NCBI GenBank assembly: GCA_033675265.1
Contig: JAUJYZ010000634.1
Coordinates: 62,001 to 126,000 of the forward strand
DNA length: 64,000 nt
Source of the DNA: Actinostola sp. cb2023
Taxonomy: Eukaryota; Cnidaria; Anthozoa; Actiniaria; Actinostolidae
Direction: 5' to 3'
The notes under the pieces are model-generated. The model did no database searches, had not been told where the DNA came from, and saw only the letters and a list, made by a program, of their open reading frames with translations. This document shows positions 60,809 to 64,000 of the stretch, piece by piece; the stretch's first letter is position 1; each line of letters opens with the position of its first letter. The position numbers were made by a program, and so were the translations under genes.

Positions 60809-63755
60809 TTATTCTGGAATTGGTGGCAAATCCACTTCGTGGCGGTGTAGGCGTTGCCTTATGGTGGCGCGATTGCGGGATGGGAGGAATGCTCTACCAG
60901 GAGCAAATATGGAAGCATCTTCCCTTCTGTTAAGTTTCAGTCGATGCAACCGTAGAGGGTGATGTCTGTCATCATCTTGGATATCTACATGTATGTTGTG
61001 AGGCATGGCATCAAATGATGGCAGTTCTTCATCTCTATATCTTTCATTGAGTGTCCAATAATAGAATGGCAAGGTATCATCCATTCGTTTGGCAAATTCC
61101 CTGTTGAGGTTTAATAACATCATTATTTTTATTTCAATTTTTCTAGATAGGTGTCCCCAATTAGCATACTGTTAATTTTATTATTTATTATTATTATCAA
61201 TACACTGTGATATTTTATGAATTTGTAGGCCAAATGGCATTCTGTTTAGATTCATCACAGGTTCTGCTGTGCTATGAAGTATTGTTTTTACTGCTTCATA
61301 GACATACGTGTAGCAGGACTACAAATATCAATAATATTCAAATATTTCAATTACCTGACAAGTTTTGGCCAGTAATTACACCAATCCTTTAAGGTAAAGG
61401 TGTTTCCAAGTCGCCTGTGAGCTATAGAGAAGAGGGTCTCCAAATCATCTGTACCGCCAGCTCTTGGGTGTTCAGCATATCCAATGATGTTATTTTCCCT
61501 TCTTCTATACTCCTGGCTTTCAATATTTGTAGTAATTTCAACAAGTGTTTCTCTTGAAAAGCCACGTACATTAGTTGTGGGCCTACAAAAACAAGTAAAC
61601 AATTCTGGTAAAGAACTAACCATTTTACTATTAACTTCAGAAAGTATTTCATGACACTGGTTTCATGATGTTAAATTTCCAGACATAATTATGTACTGCC
61701 CCCTTGAATTTTGGGTTATGTACGGCCCTGTTATTTCAATGATAACAATAGCTATATCACATCTATACAAAATTGGAGTTACCTGTTAATGTCAATAGTA
61801 CTGAAGTCATAGGTTTGTCTGTGCCATGGTAACCACTCATCTAACAAGTAGTTCAACATCTGGTAATTATACTTGCATCTCTGAAGTTGAGTTAGGCCAC
61901 GTCCATCCGATGCCTCATGCCAGTTGACCAGAAGCTTCACATGTTTTGCCTCTCTGTTGTAACCCTTGGCTAAAAGTGATCTAACAACAAATTTTGAAGC
62001 AAGACGTTCTGCGTCAACCAGGGATTGCTTTCGCAAACCCACAAGAGCTGCATGTGTCAGGCCACTACCAGGATCTAACAATACCTCATCAAATGATTCA
62101 AAATCAAGGCTCTGATCATTTCCATCACGGATACTTTTAACTGCTCTTCGAAACAAGTGATTATGATCACTACGATCATGTCTCACATCATTGGTTATGG
62201 GATCTACCTCTGGAATATATATGTAAAGGGAGAAATTGACATCTCTGGCTTTCCAGTATGAAATAGCATCTCTGAAGATACATGTTGCTACAATACTGCG
62301 TAACATGTCAAGAAGTGACTCTTCAGTATCCTTCTTAAAAGGATAGGGGGTATAACCATCAGGGACAAGGCTTCCACGGATGTTCGTTACTGCATCTTCC
62401 AATGAAAGTCCATTCACTGTCCTCAGTTCATGAAGTTTCTGAATCAGTTGGTTAGGAATAACAGGATTGGGTCTATTGACAATAGAGCTTCCATATATGT
62501 CAACTATAATAAATTTACAAATAATTATATGTATATGTAAGTATGTAAGTACAATTTATAATATAAATTTCCCTTAAACACATGTATTTCAGACTAAATT
62601 CGTCTTACCATCAACTTGAACAAGCATGTCAAGAAGAGATTTTTTGGACAATTTTCTAGCAGCTTCTTTGGCATCATGGATGAGTTGCCACAAGTGGAGG
62701 GGTCTTGTTTCTCCTTGGGATCTCAAGGAACAGAATTCTCCATCTGTGACAGTCCCTATTAATTACATATTGATAAGATGATTATAATGTATATAGTATT
62801 TAAAACAAATATTACATATAAAAGTATTTTAAAGAAAATTTGCCTTGCATTTAAATACTGTACCTATGACTTTCAAACCTCTCTCAACCATTTTTTCCTT
62901 CAAGTCCTTATTAAAATCTCTTATGTATTGGTCTTTGAGACTGTTATATGGTATATATCTCACAGGCAATGCATATGGCTTCTTGGACCGCTTTTCATCT
63001 GATAGCATTGTCACAAGAACATGGGATGCAGCAGTTCTCTTTTTCCTAAAACTATCTGATAGGTAGGATGTCAATTCAGTTGCAAGATGTGGGATAGATT
63101 TAGATGTGCCTTCATACTTCACTTCATCATCCTCCAGACATATGTCATCAATTCTGCTCTGCAACATTTGGTTTTGCTGTAGTAGGGTGTTGAATTCCAC
63201 AATTTCCCAGTTAAGTTCTTTCAAGGTCTGGTTTGGAACCTTTTGTAGGAATTTCTCATGATAGGTTGTTCTTGCCTTTTCCAACCCATTCATCAAAAAT
63301 GCTACATCGTCATTCAAGATGTTTTGAAGCTTGTTTGCAGTCATTTCGGTTGTTGAAAGCTCGAATTTCCTTACATCTGCTACACATTCATCATATCCTT
63401 TTCTTAGCTCCTGCAACTTCCCATCACCCAAATCAACGTCTCCATTCCATACTCCTTTTACAGACTCCATAATTGCAGTTTTAATATCAGTGCCATCGAT
63501 CTTGATCCAAAATCTCCTATCCTTAGCCTTAAGCTGGTTTAGGGCAGAAACCTTTATTAACAAAAAAAAACTATCTCAACATATACATGTCTGCTATATG
63601 ATAATGCGATGGGACCCAATAATTTATCAAATTGATATTTGAATTAATTTAAGTCAACTGATTACCTGGATATCTGTTGTTGCAGAAAAGTCTGTGTGTT
63701 CCTTGGATTTCTTCCAGTGTGTAACAAGATTCCCACAAGGGACATTAGCTAATGC
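60809..63755 (-). CDS. Multi-exon gene of unknown family, 3' part (continues beyond the window)
   Basis: Six exons with GT-AG borders and matching phases, in gene order: 63,755-63,666; 63,551-62,864; 62,755-62,609; 62,503-61,783; 61,582-61,355; 61,100-60,809 (stop). They give about 720 aa, with more exons expected past 64,000. The second exon starts VSALNQLKAKDRRFWIKIDGTDIK and has VKGVWNGDVDLGDGKL and a coiled-coil-like stretch. The fourth has WKARDVNFSLYIYIPEVDPI, DHNHLFRR and LVNWHEASDGRGLTQLQRCKYNY. The last exon is basic (LRLHRLKLNRREDA). No signal peptide or membrane segment seen. Family not recognised. Asp/His-rich patches could be a nuclease or transposase core, but I cannot define the active site. 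It faces the HIRAN gene tail to tail. Confidence 0.65.
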
Positions 63756-64000
63756 CTACATGTAGAAAGTTTGAAGATACAGTGTATAATAATATTTTTT
63801 TTGGCAATGAACATCCATGGACATTTTGTGAGCTGCATGCATATACAGACTGATGCAACTAATGAAATGTCCATGGATGTTCATTTATTTAAAGGACAAA
63901 GAATACTACAATGTATCAATAATGGCTACATGTACATGTATGTACATGTATATGCACCTTTGTACTGGTATATTAAATCATATTACATAAATTTATATAT

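Overview
The window reads as nuclear DNA of an AT-rich animal genome full of mobile elements, most likely a cnidarian such as a coral or sea anemone. The signs are GT-AG introns, many palindromic miniature transposons, a tRNA-headed SINE, a Crypton-like recombinase fragment, L2-like '(A)GCGCTATATAAATA' tails, and a dispersed repeat near 17.95 kb that I remember from cnidarian genomes. The taxon is an inference from repeat style. No rRNA, CRISPR or prokaryotic operon is visible.

The backbone is a block of about 20 kb present three times in tandem. On the + strand each block reads: a 94-bp satellite array, a short conserved spacer, a 91-bp repeat, then one minus-strand gene for a large secreted protein of unknown function. 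Copy P1 (10,412-13,501, 1,029 aa) and copy P2 (24,926-27,958, 1,010 aa) are intact. Copy P3 (44,775-47,857) has two frameshifts. Each has a signal peptide, its coding sequence in one exon, and a splice acceptor 32-34 bases upstream of the start codon. The 91-bp repeat is the amplified 3' flank of the gene: 1 copy at P3, 4 at P1, about 19 at P2.

The blocks have been invaded repeatedly. Block 1 holds a 7-kb element with terminal inverted repeats (A, 2,182-9,170). A carries a GRF-like zinc-finger gene that was broken by a 2.4-kb element (B) flanked by a perfect 9-bp target duplication. Upstream of P1 lies a 4-kb TTAA-flanked element with 1.2-kb arms (D) inside another element. The array between P2 and P3 is split by a 12-kb segment. 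That segment contains a 2.7-kb 44-bp minisatellite and a degenerate set of ORFs with RFX-like, chromodomain and Ulp1/C48 protease regions. The array after P3 is split by a 5-kb element with 33-bp inverted repeats (53,536-58,499).

From 58.77 kb to the end lie two convergent spliced genes. One is a plus-strand HIRAN-domain protein. The other is a minus-strand multi-exon gene of unknown family that runs off the window. A 3' motif shared with the neighbouring 5-kb element suggests both belong to a mobile-element lineage.

Because the three blocks are paralogous, several insertions can be read against an empty site in a sister block. This makes the window a useful record of transposition. Most short ORFs in it are repeats or shadows and are not annotated as genes.
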